Source: UBA1046 sp050945515
GTDB lineage: Bacteria; Bacillota; Clostridia; Saccharofermentanales; DTU023
Length of the DNA: 64,000 nucleotides
Direction of reading: 5' to 3'
NCBI GenBank assembly: GCA_050945515.1
Contig: JBMNTB010000002.1
Coordinates: 76,055-140,054, forward strand
The position numbers were made by a program, and so were the translations under genes. The notes beneath the pieces were generated by a model, which was given only the letters and a program-made list of their open reading frames with translations, was not told the DNA's origin and did not search any database. Positions 42,105 to 52,000 of this stretch are shown piece after piece. The stretch's first letter is position 1. Every line of letters begins with the position of its first letter.

Positions 42105-43937
42105 TTGGCAGGCCTGATCCCTGAAAATTTAATCACTGAGGTATTAGCCAGAACAGATATTGTTGATCTGGTTTCTTCTTATGTACCACTTGACAAAAAG
42201 AGTTCTGCCAATCTTTTTGGACTCTGTCCTTTTCACGAGGAAGAAACCCCTTCGTTTAGCGTGGCGCCCAGGAAACAGATATTCTATTGTTTTGGCTGCC
42301 ATAAAGGTGGCAACGCCATTAAATTTATCCAAGAAATTGAGCATCTATCTTTCCCGGACGCGGTGCGTTTCCTGGCTAAACGCGTCAACCTTGAAATACC
42401 GGAAAGTGATGATCCTCAACTAATTGAAAGGCAGCGCGTAAGGAAGAGATTGCTGGCTATTATGTTGGATGCAGCACGATTCTATTATACTAAGCTGCTG
42501 GATGAGGAGGGGCTTAAGGCCAGATTCTATCTGGAGCAAAGATCAATTCATCAATCTGTTGCTAAGAGATTTGGCTTAGGCTTTGCGCCGGCAGCCTGGG
42601 ATCAACTTTGTCAGCATCTGCAAAGCAAGGGATATACGCAAGAGGAAATGCTGGCGTCAGGCTTGGCTATATACAGCAGACAGAAAACATTAATCGACTT
42701 TTTCCGCAACCGGATTACTTTTCCGATCTTTGATATTCGCGGTAATCTTATTGCTTTCGGCGGACGCGCTTTAGATGAATCAGGTCCTAAGTATTTAAAT
42801 ACCAATGAAACGGCAATTTACCATAAGGGTAAGCATTTGTACGGCCTTAATTTTGCTAAATCCAGCCAGTCAGACAGCATAATTATAGTTGAAGGATATT
42901 TTGATGTAATAAGTCTATATTTGGCGGGGATTGATTATGCTGCAGCTACACTGGGCACCGCTCTGACTTCTGCCCAGGTCAATTTGTTAAAAAGGCATAC
43001 CAATCGTGTCATTACCTGTTTTGATGCTGATCGGGCAGGTAGAAATGCCACATCAAAAGCTACTGCGTTACTGGACAGAGCCGGAATAGAAGTATCCGTA
43101 CTGCTTATTCCTGAAAATAAGGATCCGGATGATTATATCCGTGTCTATGGACCTGCCAGATTCAAGGCCTTATTGGATAATGTGATGGAACCATTGGCCT
43201 TTGAGTTGGAAATGATTAGGCAAGAATCCTTATCCGAGGAGGGAGCTTTACAAGTCCTGAGCTATCAAAATCTGGCTTGCAATCTGCTTGCTAAAGAAAA
43301 GAACGCTATACTGCGCGAGATTTATGCTGCCAAAGTAGCTGCAGAAATCGGCACAACAACAAAGGCTGTTATGACTGAAATCGCTAGGAGGCGTAATTCC
43401 GATCTCAATAGTCAGGATGGCAGAACTCCGGATGGGGGAACAATCTCAAGTGCCGGAGCAAGAGCAAAAGATATCTCTACTGCCAGAGAGGATGAGATAC
43501 AATTAATTATTTTGCTGAGTGAATTTAATGGTTTGTTGTCTGAACTCGATTTTGTAATCGAGCCTGAAGATTTTTCGGCAGGTCTGTTGCGAAAAGTTGC
43601 AAGCAAGCTTTTAGCTGCCGGCAAAGATGGATCTTTTTCGACTGCTGATCTGCCGGGAATTATCGAGGAATCCAGTGCTGGTGACAGTGACCGTGATCTC
43701 GCTAATTCCTTAATGGAAGCCAGCATGAATTCCATTGAATTGACAGGTATACGGCAAAAGCGAGCTGCCATAGGACGTTTATTCCATCGTCTGAGATCAG
43801 AGAGATTTGACAGAGAGGGCGAAGCACTGCTTGCTCAAGCCAAAGCTGCTGCCAGTGCCTCTGAAAGAACAGAATATCTAGCCCAATATAAGGAATTGCA
43901 AACTCAGGGGATCAAATGGAAACAAAAATTATATTGA
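42105..43937 (+). CDS. dnaG: DNA primase
   Basis: Synthesises RNA primers at the replication fork. The 610-residue protein has the CHC2 zinc finger (LCPFHEEETPSF...CFGCHKGG), the TOPRIM core (IIIVEGYFDVISL, FDADRAGRNA) and a C-terminal helicase-interaction region from about 450. The start is TTG 42105 with a GGTGGAAG site 5-10 bases ahead, giving the normal MAGLIPENLI N-terminus. It forms the classical macromolecular synthesis unit with rpoD 32 bases downstream. Confidence 0.95.
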   Translation: MAGLIPENLITEVLARTDIVDLVSSYVPLDKKSSANLFGLCPFHEEETPSFSVAPRKQIFYCFGCHKGGNAIKFIQEIEHLSFPDAVRFLAKRVNLEIPESDDPQLIERQRVRKRLLAIMLDAARFYYTKLLDEEGLKARFYLEQRSIHQSVAKRFGLGFAPAAWDQLCQHLQSKGYTQEEMLASGLAIYSRQKTLIDFFRNRITFPIFDIRGNLIAFGGRALDESGPKYLNTNETAIYHKGKHLYGLNFAKSSQSDSIIIVEGYFDVISLYLAGIDYAAATLGTALTSAQVNLLKRHTNRVITCFDADRAGRNATSKATALLDRAGIEVSVLLIPENKDPDDYIRVYGPARFKALLDNVMEPLAFELEMIRQESLSEEGALQVLSYQNLACNLLAKEKNAILREIYAAKVAAEIGTTTKAVMTEIARRRNSDLNSQDGRTPDGGTISSAGARAKDISTAREDEIQLIILLSEFNGLLSELDFVIEPEDFSAGLLRKVASKLLAAGKDGSFSTADLPGIIEESSAGDSDRDLANSLMEASMNSIELTGIRQKRAAIGRLFHRLRSERFDREGEALLAQAKAAASASERTEYLAQYKELQTQGIKWKQKLY

Positions 43938-43968
43938 TTAATTATTTAAATTTATTAAGGAGAATCAG

Positions 43969-45522
43969 ATGAGCAAAAATGAAAAAACGGATACCGCTGA
44001 TAAAAGTCTCGACCGCCAAGCCGAGAATAAGAAAACTGTTGCCCCAAAAGCTAGCCGTAGTAAAGCTGAAAAACTCCAAAATACAGCTGAGTCCAAAAGT
44101 AAAGAAGCAACAGATAAAAAAGCTGCTACTGCAAAAGAAACTGTGACAGGCAAAGCCGAAGCAAAGGCTAAGGTTGAGGCAGTGGAATTACCGTCGGAAA
44201 CTGACGAACAAGACTTAGCAGCAACTGAAGTGGAAATTCAGGACTTAGATGAATATGAGAACGATCCGGAAACAGAGAACTATCTTGATGATGACAAAAC
44301 TATTGACGAATTTGAAGCCGCGGAAGATGAAGAGATAGACGTTGATATGTTTGATGATATTTCTGATGATGCTGAAGATAGTATTGAAGAAGACATTTTT
44401 GACTTGAGTGATGATGAACTTGATGAGGATGATCTTGATATTGATGATGTACCCATGTCTGATCTTGATATGTCCGTTTTGCGTCCATTAATTACTAAAG
44501 GCAGAGCAAACAAAAAAATCCTTAAGCAAGATGATGTGCTTGATTATTTGGAACGCATCAAATTTGAGGAAGACCGTCTGGATGAAATTATCGAAGGACT
44601 GGAGCGGGCCGGCATTGAGGTCATTGATGAAAAAGAAGAAGCAGAACGAGAGCGCGATCGCAATAAAAAAGCAGAAGCTTTTAATGATTCTATGCTGGTA
44701 GACGACCCGGTTCGCATGTATCTTAAAGAAATTGGCAAAGTTGATCTGCTGACAGCCGAGGAGGAGAGAGAGCTGGCAATCCGTATGGAAGCCGGCGATG
44801 AATTTGCCAAACAGCATTTGACGGAAGCAAATTTACGTTTAGTAGTAAGCATTGCCAAACGATATACGGGCAGAGGCATGCAATTTCTGGATTTGATTCA
44901 GGAAGGTAATCTCGGCCTGATCAAGGCTGTGGACAAATTCGATTACACCAAAGGCTTTAAGTTCAGTACCTATGCTACCTGGTGGATTCGTCAGGCCATT
45001 ACCAGGGCTATAGCTGATCAAGCCAGAACAATTCGTATACCTGTCCATATGGTAGAAACTATCAACAAACTGATCCGCATTCAACGGCAATTATTACAAG
45101 AACTAGGCAGGGAGCCTGAGATAGAAGAGATTGCCAATGAGATGGATATTACTCCGGAAAAAGTAAGAGAAATTATGAAAAAATCTCAAGAGCCGGTTTC
45201 CTTGGAGAAGCCGATAGGAGAAGAGGAAGATAGTCATCTGGGAGATTTCATCCCTGATGATGATGCGCCATCTCCGGCCGACCAGGCAGCTTTTACTCTA
45301 TTGAAAGAACAGCTGCTGGAGGTATTAAAAGGACTGACCCCAAGGGAAGAGAAGGTTTTGCGCCTGCGCTTCGGTCTTGATGATGGTCGTCAACGAACCT
45401 TGGAAGAAGTCGGTCGCGAATTTAATGTTACACGCGAAAGGATCAGGCAAATAGAAGCAAAAGCATTAAGGAAGATGAGGCATCCCAGTCGCAGTAAAAA
45501 GCTGAGGGAGTACCTTGACTAA
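43969..45522 (+). CDS. rpoD: Principal RNA polymerase sigma factor (sigma-70/SigA)
   Basis: Housekeeping sigma factor of 517 residues. The N-terminal 75 residues are Lys/Ala-rich, then a very acidic stretch (about 80-165, many Asp and Glu). Region 1.2 begins at DDPVRMYLKEIG, region 2 includes FLDLIQEGNLGLIKAV and FKFSTYATWWIRQAI, region 3 KVREIMKKSQEPVSLEKP, and region 4 LRLRFGLDDGRQRTLEEVG with the helix-turn-helix NVTRERIRQIEAKALRK. The lysine-rich plus acidic N-terminal extension is larger than in Bacillus SigA. A AAGGAGAA site precedes the ATG. Confidence 0.96.
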   Translation: MSKNEKTDTADKSLDRQAENKKTVAPKASRSKAEKLQNTAESKSKEATDKKAATAKETVTGKAEAKAKVEAVELPSETDEQDLAATEVEIQDLDEYENDPETENYLDDDKTIDEFEAAEDEEIDVDMFDDISDDAEDSIEEDIFDLSDDELDEDDLDIDDVPMSDLDMSVLRPLITKGRANKKILKQDDVLDYLERIKFEEDRLDEIIEGLERAGIEVIDEKEEAERERDRNKKAEAFNDSMLVDDPVRMYLKEIGKVDLLTAEEERELAIRMEAGDEFAKQHLTEANLRLVVSIAKRYTGRGMQFLDLIQEGNLGLIKAVDKFDYTKGFKFSTYATWWIRQAITRAIADQARTIRIPVHMVETINKLIRIQRQLLQELGREPEIEEIANEMDITPEKVREIMKKSQEPVSLEKPIGEEEDSHLGDFIPDDDAPSPADQAAFTLLKEQLLEVLKGLTPREEKVLRLRFGLDDGRQRTLEEVGREFNVTRERIRQIEAKALRKMRHPSRSKKLREYLD

Positions 45523-46213
45523 AAAAAACTTAGTCCCCAAATTGGACCGCAGACTACAATATATTGCTGGTGCTGTAGGATATTGCCGGAGAGTGATTGA
45601 TATTGGGACAGACCATGCCCTGCTGCCTTTGGCACTAGCTTGCCGGAACAGATGTGAGGAGATAATTGCTATTGATATTAGCAGTGATGCCTGTGATCGT
45701 GCACGAAATAATATTTTGCGGGCAGGTGCGGAAAATCGCATCAGACTAATACATAGTGCAGGACTCAAAGGAGTGACTGTCAGAACGGCTGATACCATTG
45801 TATTGGCTGGACTGGGAGGCAAAGAAATTATTTCTATTCTTTCTGATGCTTTGCCACTTCCTGAGGGAGTAAAGCTTGTTATCCAAGCGCAAAGTGATCT
45901 GGTCCTAGTGCGTAAGTTCTTGCAGACTAATCAATGGAGGCTTTTGACTGAGGATGTCGTGGCAGCAAAAGCTTATCCTTATGTGATTATTTCTGCGCTA
46001 ACCGAAGCAGTGGAATATGAGTTATCCGAGGTTGAGTTGGCATTAGGTCCATTATTGATGCAGAGATGGCAGAGCCGGGAGCCAACGCAAGCGGAACTCA
46101 TGTTGTTAAAGCGTGAATTGAGATATCGAGCCAAGATGCTTAGCCCTTCTGCTGTCGATAGGAAAATTACTGTATATATAAACCGATTATTAAACAATGA
46201 TGTACATTGTTAA
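45515..46213 (+). CDS. trmK: tRNA (adenine(22)-N(1))-methyltransferase TrmK
   Basis: S-adenosylmethionine-dependent methyltransferase of 232 residues that forms m1A22 in tRNA. Diagnostic segments are LDRRLQYIAGAV, VIDIGTDHALLPLAL (SAM-binding loop, DIGTDH), IAIDISSDACDRARNN, and VLAGLGGKEIISIL. The TTG start at 45515 overlaps rpoD by 8 bases. The dnaG-rpoD-trmK order is usual in Firmicutes. The NIF3-like gene that often follows is replaced here by rnpB. Confidence 0.92.
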   Translation: MTKKNLVPKLDRRLQYIAGAVGYCRRVIDIGTDHALLPLALACRNRCEEIIAIDISSDACDRARNNILRAGAENRIRLIHSAGLKGVTVRTADTIVLAGLGGKEIISILSDALPLPEGVKLVIQAQSDLVLVRKFLQTNQWRLLTEDVVAAKAYPYVIISALTEAVEYELSEVELALGPLLMQRWQSREPTQAELMLLKRELRYRAKMLSPSAVDRKITVYINRLLNNDVHC

Positions 46214-46223
46214 CGTATGCATC

Positions 46224-46251
46224 TTTACGTTGCCTGTAGATTAAGTATAAT
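46224..46251 (+). promoter_or_regulatory. Putative promoter of rnpB
   Basis: TTTACG (46224-46229) and a perfect TATAAT (46246-46251) with a 16-base spacer; the RNA would start 8-11 bases later, at the rnpB 5' end. Confidence 0.6.
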
Positions 46252-46261
46252 GTAAAAGCTT

Positions 46262-46596
46262 TCGAGTATACTGGACAGTCGCCGCACCGAAGCGAAAGTA
46301 AAGTGCGGAGGAAAGTCCGGGCTCCCAGGATCAGGGCGCCGGGTAACTCCCGGTAAAGGTAACTTTAAGGAAAGTGCAACAGAAAGGATACCGCCTCAAA
46401 AGGTAAGGGTGAAAGGGTGAGGTAAGAGCTCACCGGCAGTCTGGTAACTGGCTGGCCTTGTAAACCCCGTCTGGAGCAACACCGTGGTGGGATAATGGAG
46501 ATCCGCAGTCCCGAGGAGGTGGCTCGAGCCTGTTGGAGACAATGGGCCAAGATAGATGACTGTTCTCGACAGAACCCGGCTTATAGGTATACTCGA
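46262..46596 (+). ncRNA. rnpB: RNase P RNA (bacterial, type A-like)
   Basis: Catalytic RNA that trims 5' leaders from pre-tRNAs. The ends form a perfect 10-base helix TCGAGTATAC (46262-46271) with GTATACTCGA (46587-46596). Conserved core elements are GAGGAAAGTCCGGGCTC (46308-46324), ACAGAAA (46378-46384) followed by TACCGCC, and ACAGAACCCGGCTTATAGG near the 3' end. CTCGAGCCTG and GGTAAGGGTGAAA regions fit type A. Length of about 335 bases is normal. Confidence 0.95.
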
Positions 46597-46615
46597 AAGC
46601 ATATTGGAGGACAAA

Positions 46616-47794
46616 ATGACTTCTGAAGCTTATCTGTCGCGCGGGGTCTCTCCGACCAAGGATGATGTGAAAGCTGCAATTTCACAACAAGATCCCGGAT
46701 TATTTCCCGGTTCATTTTGCAAAATTATCCCTGATCCGGCAGGGGATCCGGAATGGTGTTCTGCGTTTCACGCTGACGGTGCCGGCACCAAGTCAGCTCT
46801 GGCCTATTTAATGTATCGTGAAACCGGTGATTGTACCTGGTTTGAAGGAATCGCCCAGGATTCTTTAGTAATGAATTCGGATGATTTATTGGCAATCGGT
46901 GCAACAGGGCCTTTTTTACTGTCGAATACTATTGGCAGAAATGCTCATCGTATCCCCGGCGCTGTTTTAGCCAGCATAATATCCGGATATGACAAAGCAA
47001 TCTTACGTCTGGCTGAATATGGAGTGAAAATACTGATGACCGGCGGTGAAACGGCTGATGTTGGCGATCTGGTTAGAACAGTTATCTGTGACAGCACCAT
47101 GATGGTAAGATTGCCTCGTAATAAAGTGATTAATATAGGTGAGATCATATCCGGACTGGATATTATAGGACTGTCATCGACCGGCAGGGCAGTGTATGAA
47201 GAACAAGAAAATTCTGGCCTTTCCTCTAATGGTTTAACTGCAGCCAGACATCTGCTTCTGCATCATGTCTATGCTGAGAAATACCCCGAATCGTATTCTG
47301 AAACAATATCTGAAGATAAAGTATATACGGGTTCATATCTACTTGAAGATAAACTGCCCGGCAGTAACTTAAGTATTGGTGAGGCTTTATTATCGCCTAC
47401 CAGATCTTATCTGCCGCCGGTAAATGAAATGTTGAAGACCCATCGTGAAAACATTATTGGCATTATTCATTGCACTGGCGGCGGGCAGGTAAAGTGCATT
47501 GATTTTGCTCAAGGTATCCGATATGTCAAGAATAATCTGTTTCCAATGCCGGCTTTATTTAAAGCCATTCTTGATAGCGGTCAGATTAGCGAGAGGGAAA
47601 TGTACCAGGTCTTCAATATGGGTCACCGCATGGAAATCTATTGCAATCCGACTATTTCGGCTGATCTGATGGCAATTGCAGCCAAGTATCAGGTTGAGGC
47701 GCAAATCATTGGGCGGACAGAGGCATGCGCCGGAGATTACAATGAAGTTGTGATTGGCAGTTTTTCATGGCGTAAGAATCTAAAAAATAAATAA
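46616..47794 (+). CDS. purM: AIR synthase (phosphoribosylformylglycinamidine cyclo-ligase), long Bacteroidetes-type form
   Basis: ATP-dependent ring closure of FGAM to aminoimidazole ribonucleotide in purine synthesis. The 392-residue protein has the AIRS fold: FHADGAGTKSALAYL, DLLAIGATGPFLLSNTIGRN, MTGGETADVGDLVRT, and GGQVKCIDFA. It differs from the usual 340-residue Firmicute PurM and matches the longer form best known from Bacteroidetes (SRGVSPTKDDV, DPGLFPGSFCKI). ATG 46616 is chosen because GGAGG is at 46606-46610; the open frame upstream runs into rnpB. No other pur genes are nearby. It may be transcribed by read-through from rnpB. Confidence 0.85.
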   Translation: MTSEAYLSRGVSPTKDDVKAAISQQDPGLFPGSFCKIIPDPAGDPEWCSAFHADGAGTKSALAYLMYRETGDCTWFEGIAQDSLVMNSDDLLAIGATGPFLLSNTIGRNAHRIPGAVLASIISGYDKAILRLAEYGVKILMTGGETADVGDLVRTVICDSTMMVRLPRNKVINIGEIISGLDIIGLSSTGRAVYEEQENSGLSSNGLTAARHLLLHHVYAEKYPESYSETISEDKVYTGSYLLEDKLPGSNLSIGEALLSPTRSYLPPVNEMLKTHRENIIGIIHCTGGGQVKCIDFAQGIRYVKNNLFPMPALFKAILDSGQISEREMYQVFNMGHRMEIYCNPTISADLMAIAAKYQVEAQIIGRTEACAGDYNEVVIGSFSWRKNLKNK

Positions 47795-47945
47795 TCCGAT
47801 TGATCGGGACAATCCTGCCGGATTCGTGTATTATAAGCAGTACAGCTATTATTTTTCTTCATTATGCATATAGGGGTTTGTGATCTGCCTCAAATATATT
47901 AAAATGAAAATCTAGCTGACGACTTAGATATATTAGAGGAATTCA

Positions 47946-47996
47946 ATGGCTGTCAATCGGTATGTGCCCGATAATGCGCAAATAGATAAATTGTGA
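47946..47996 (+). CDS. Possible 16-residue leader ORF upstream of the YtxH gene
   Basis: ATG 47946 has a GAGGA site 5 bases ahead and runs 16 codons to TGA 47994-47996, with the next gene's ATG 10 bases further. The peptide (MAVNRYVPDNAQIDKL) has no recognisable features. It may be chance. Confidence 0.25.
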   Translation: MAVNRYVPDNAQIDKL

Positions 47997-48006
47997 GGAC
48001 AAAAAC

Positions 48007-48330
48007 ATGACAAGAGGACTAAAAGATTATTTTGGCGTGACTGATAAGTCAAATGTTTGTAAGGGAACACTCCTGGGACTATTGGGTGGAGTAATTATTG
48101 GCGGGGTAACAGCCTTACTGCTGGCACCAAAATCAGGACAGGAAACACGGGCGGATCTTAAAGCCGGATTTGAAGTCGGTGTAGAAAAAGCCCGTGAATT
48201 TGGCGGCAAAGCTGCTGCAACTGCTAAAGAGAAATTCGAGGAAGTCAAGGCCAAGCTGAATAAGGATGCAGCTGATGTTGCCGGAGACGTTGCAGATGAG
48301 GCAGCTAAAGAAGCAAAAGCGAAGGCTTAA
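48007..48330 (+). CDS. YtxH-domain membrane-associated protein
   Basis: A 107-residue protein with one glycine-rich hydrophobic helix (LLGLLGGVIIGGVTALLL), the YtxH signature APKSGQETR right after it, and a long Ala/Lys/Glu-rich amphipathic tail. In Bacillus, YtxH-like proteins are sigma-B controlled stress proteins of unknown function. The downstream gene is a YtxG/DUF948-like protein, the usual partner. Cytoplasmic tail and single membrane span are inferred from composition. Confidence 0.8.
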   Translation: MTRGLKDYFGVTDKSNVCKGTLLGLLGGVIIGGVTALLLAPKSGQETRADLKAGFEVGVEKAREFGGKAAATAKEKFEEVKAKLNKDAADVAGDVADEAAKEAKAKA

Positions 48331-48405
48331 GCAAAATCTGCAACAGACTTTAGCCCTATCGCTCTCTGGCTTCAAATTGAGTAGATAATAGATTAGGAGA
48401 TTAGT

Positions 48406-48945
48406 ATGCAATACCTAGTATATCTTGCTGTGACAGTCAACCTGACAGATTTGTTGCTAGCGCTATTAATCCTTTGCGGTGCAGCAGCATTGGTAGCTCT
48501 GGCAGTGCTCCTGATCCGAGCTGCTCAAACTGTCAAAGAAACACATACTTTGCTTAAGGAAAACAGAAGCGCTCTGACCGATACTATCCAACAATTGCCC
48601 GATCTGCTCGAAAAGGTTGATGCGATCGTCGAAGATGTCTCTCTGATCACAGAACAAGCAGGTGACACTATACCTGCAATTCTTGAAGATGTAGAAGTAG
48701 TCAGTGGAGCGGCAGCCGATGTTGTAGACACTGTAGGCTCTGCAACGATTGGTATCGTGGACTCTGTTCAGTCTTTCTTCTCCCGCAAAAGCAAAAGAAA
48801 ATCCTCAAGAGGTACTATTCAGCAGGTCATTGCCGCTGTTAATGCAGTGAAGAGAATATCTGCCATCCTAAAGAAAGTAGGCGGCAAGAGGAAGACTAAA
48901 AAGAAAACCAAGAAGGACAAGAAAGATAAAAAAACCTTTTTCTAA
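48406..48945 (+). CDS. DUF948/YtxG-like protein with lysine-rich tail
   Basis: A 179-residue protein with one N-terminal membrane helix (LLLALLILCGAAALVALAVLL), a long helical segment with heptad character (TLLKENRSALTDTIQQLP) and a tail of about 25 residues that is mostly lysine (KRKTKKKTKKDKKDKK). It resembles YtxG/DUF948 proteins that accompany YtxH. The function is not known. It ends just ahead of an intrinsic terminator, so the ytxH-ytxG pair is a small operon. Confidence 0.65.
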   Translation: MQYLVYLAVTVNLTDLLLALLILCGAAALVALAVLLIRAAQTVKETHTLLKENRSALTDTIQQLPDLLEKVDAIVEDVSLITEQAGDTIPAILEDVEVVSGAAADVVDTVGSATIGIVDSVQSFFSRKSKRKSSRGTIQQVIAAVNAVKRISAILKKVGGKRKTKKKTKKDKKDKKTFF

Positions 48946-48970
48946 ATTTGTTTTGATGATACATGTATTA

Positions 48971-48997
48971 AGCGACTATAAAATGTAGTCGCTTTTT
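48971..48997 (+). terminator. Terminator after the ytxH-ytxG-like pair
   Basis: AGCGACTA (48971-48978) pairs with TAGTCGCT (48986-48993), followed by a TTTTT run. Confidence 0.85.
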
Positions 48998-49055
48998 CAT
49001 TCATGTGAAATATCTGAAGTGTTATACTTAATAAAGCTGTAAGGTAGGAGAAATT

Positions 49056-52000
49056 ATGCCTGATCGCAGTTTAAAATCTAAACATGATTTAACCAGACAG
49101 GCAGACCGCAGCTATGCGGTGATGTCTTTCTTCCTGCCTTTTCTGATTTTATCAATTGCTTACGCCAGCAGAGCAATTTTTCCCTTTGGTGATAAACATA
49201 TTTTAACTGTCGATCTTTATCATCAATATGCGCCCTTTCTGGCTGAGCTACGGACGAAAATTCTTAGTGGCGGCAGTTTATTTTACAGTTTTGCCGGCGG
49301 ATTGGGAGTTAATTTCTATGCTTTATTTGCATATTATCTAGCCAGTCCATTAAATTTAATCCTGCTGCTCTTTCCGGCGGCATTCCTGACTGAAGGAATC
49401 TTGCTGCTGACTCTAATTAAATTGTCTCTAGCCGGTTTTACTTTTAATATATTTCTTAGAAAAACTTTCCGGAAGCATGGTCCGCTGGCTGTTGGCTTTT
49501 CAACCATGTATGCTGTTTCTTCCTATGTGATTGCTTATGGTTGGAATATCATGTGGCTTGATTCTTTATATGTGGCACCTTTGGTAATTCTGGGTCTGGT
49601 TTGCCTGATCAGGGATAACAAATTCTGGCTTTATACTTTGAGTCTAGCCTATCTGTTGTTTGTCAATTTCTATATGGCCTGGTTCGTGTGCCTGATGACA
49701 GCATTATTGTACTTTCCGTTCCTGTTTCGCTTTACGCCGGAGCATAACTCGTTGATAAAATTATTAACCACAGTAAAAACTATATTTTTTACTGCACTGG
49801 GTGTAGGTCTTTCTGCTTTTATGCTCTGGCCAACTTATCTGGCTCTGCAAGTTACATCTGCAGCCAATGATACTTTTCCGACTGCAGTGGAGAAAGTTGC
49901 CACCTTGTTTGACTATTTCGGTCAGCATCTTTTGCTGGTTGAACCTACAGTTCGCAGCGGTTTCCCCAATCTGTATTCGGGAATTCTGGTTTTGCTCCTA
50001 TTACCCGTTGCTTTTCTGAACTCAAGGGTTAAATTAAGAGACCGTGTGCTTAGTCTGTCAGTTATTGCCTTTATGGTTTTAAGTTTCAGTACCAATATAC
50101 TCAATTTTATCTGGCATGGGTTTCATTATCCCAATCAGCTGCCTTATCGCAATTCATTTGTGTACATCTTTGTTATCCTGACCTTTCTCTATGAGGCTCT
50201 TCCAGGCATTAGACAGCTAAAACGGGAGACGATTTTCGGCTTTTCATTTACTTTGATTGCATTGATTATTGTGGTTGAGAAGATGGGTGAAAATAAAGCT
50301 TCAAGCTACAGCGCTTTAATCAGCATTGTTTTCATTCTGCTGTACACATTTGTTTTTATCCGCTTGCTGGACGCCGAGCAGAGCAAGAGACCGGTGACCC
50401 TTTTGCTACTTGCCGCAATAATTGCAGAGTTAATTTTTTCAACTTGTACCGGTATCTACTATCTGGACAAAAATGAATATTTTGGCAGCAGGGACGGTTA
50501 TGCCAGCGGAACGGTAGCGGAATCGGTGCGGGCTGCTGCAATACAGCTGGAGGATTTTACTGAAGATACATCTTTTTTTCGCACGGAGGTCTACCCGGCT
50601 AAAACCTCTAATGATCCTTTCCTATATGACCTCAAAGGGCTAACTCTTTTTGCTTCAACTTCACCGGAAAAGCCGGTTCGGTTTTTTAAAGAACTAGGAT
50701 TGTTCAGCAATGGCATTAATAGTTATAAATACGACGGGTCGAATATTGTCCTTGATAGTTTGTTCGGTATCCGCTATCTGATCTTGCGCAACAAGGATTA
50801 CTGGCAGGATGCAAATAGATATTTGGTTTTATCTAATGATGATGTTGAAGCGTTGGAAAATCCCTATGCTTTGAACCTGGGATACAAGGTATCCCCTGAT
50901 GTACTGTATTATGACAGTGCCGGCGAAAATCCGCTCGACAATCAAAATCGTTTGTTGCGCGCTATGGATCCGGAGTTTTCAGATGTTTTCGTTGCAGTGC
51001 CGCTTGAGATCGAATCGGCACTGCAAGGGAATATTGATTTTTATGGCGAATCTGATCATATCTTCAGTTTTGAAAAAGATTCAGATGACGGTACTCCAAC
51101 TTATACTTTCTTGCTGACAGCAGTAGAGCCGGGCACTTATAATCTGGCCTTTGATATGAGAGGTCACCGCACTTCCTCAGGTAAGATTACGGTAGAGGAC
51201 AGAAGCTTCAATTTCTCCGCCAAGGCAATTGGCAATGCGGAGGTTGGCTATCTCGAGGCAGGACAGACCGCTATTATTGAGATCAGTCTCAGTGCCAAAA
51301 CAGAAAAATCAGGTGAAATTGAATTATATGCTGCCAAATTGGATCAAGAAGCATTTACCACCGCCTTCCAACGTTTGCAAGAGACGCAGCTTGACTTGAC
51401 ATATTTCTCTGATGCTTATTTCAGAGGTAAGATTGCGATGCCCGAAGCTGGGGTACTTTTGTTAACTATTCCTCATGATCGCGGCTGGACAGCAGAAGTA
51501 GACGGCAAGCCCCAGGCTGTTCTAACAATTAATGATTCTCTAATGGCATTGGAGCTGGAAGCAGGTGAGCATACTGTTGAAATGAGCTTCTTGCCCTATG
51601 GCTTTAGAGACGGTGCTACTATTACTCTAATTGCTCTGGCTATCCTGTTGATGATAGCTTTGATTAAATTAATTATTTTTATTTTGCGACGCCGCAAATC
51701 CGAACGTGAGCAGATGCCATTAGCTTCTGCTACTGTGCATAATTCAACTCTGAGTACTTACCAGATGAGTACAGATCAGATATTGAAAAATGAAACTAAT
51801 TATATTTCTGACAAGGGGAACAATATGAAAAAGATTCGCTTCTATTATTGTGATGCCTGTACCAATCTCGTTGTTTTATTGAATGAAGGGGCGGGTGAGC
51901 TTATATGTTGTGATGAGCCCATGGAGCTTCTCGAGGCTAAGACAACCACTGATGATGTTTGTGACCATATACTTTCAGTAGAAAAAACGGACCGGGGCAT

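Noticed and set aside
44280..44513. Serine-rich minus-strand frames opposite rpoD
   Set aside because: They mirror the Asp/Glu-rich codons of the sigma factor's acidic segment and have no coding signs of their own.
46365..46614. Minus-strand frames across rnpB
   Set aside because: The region is explained by RNase P RNA; the frames carry no protein features.
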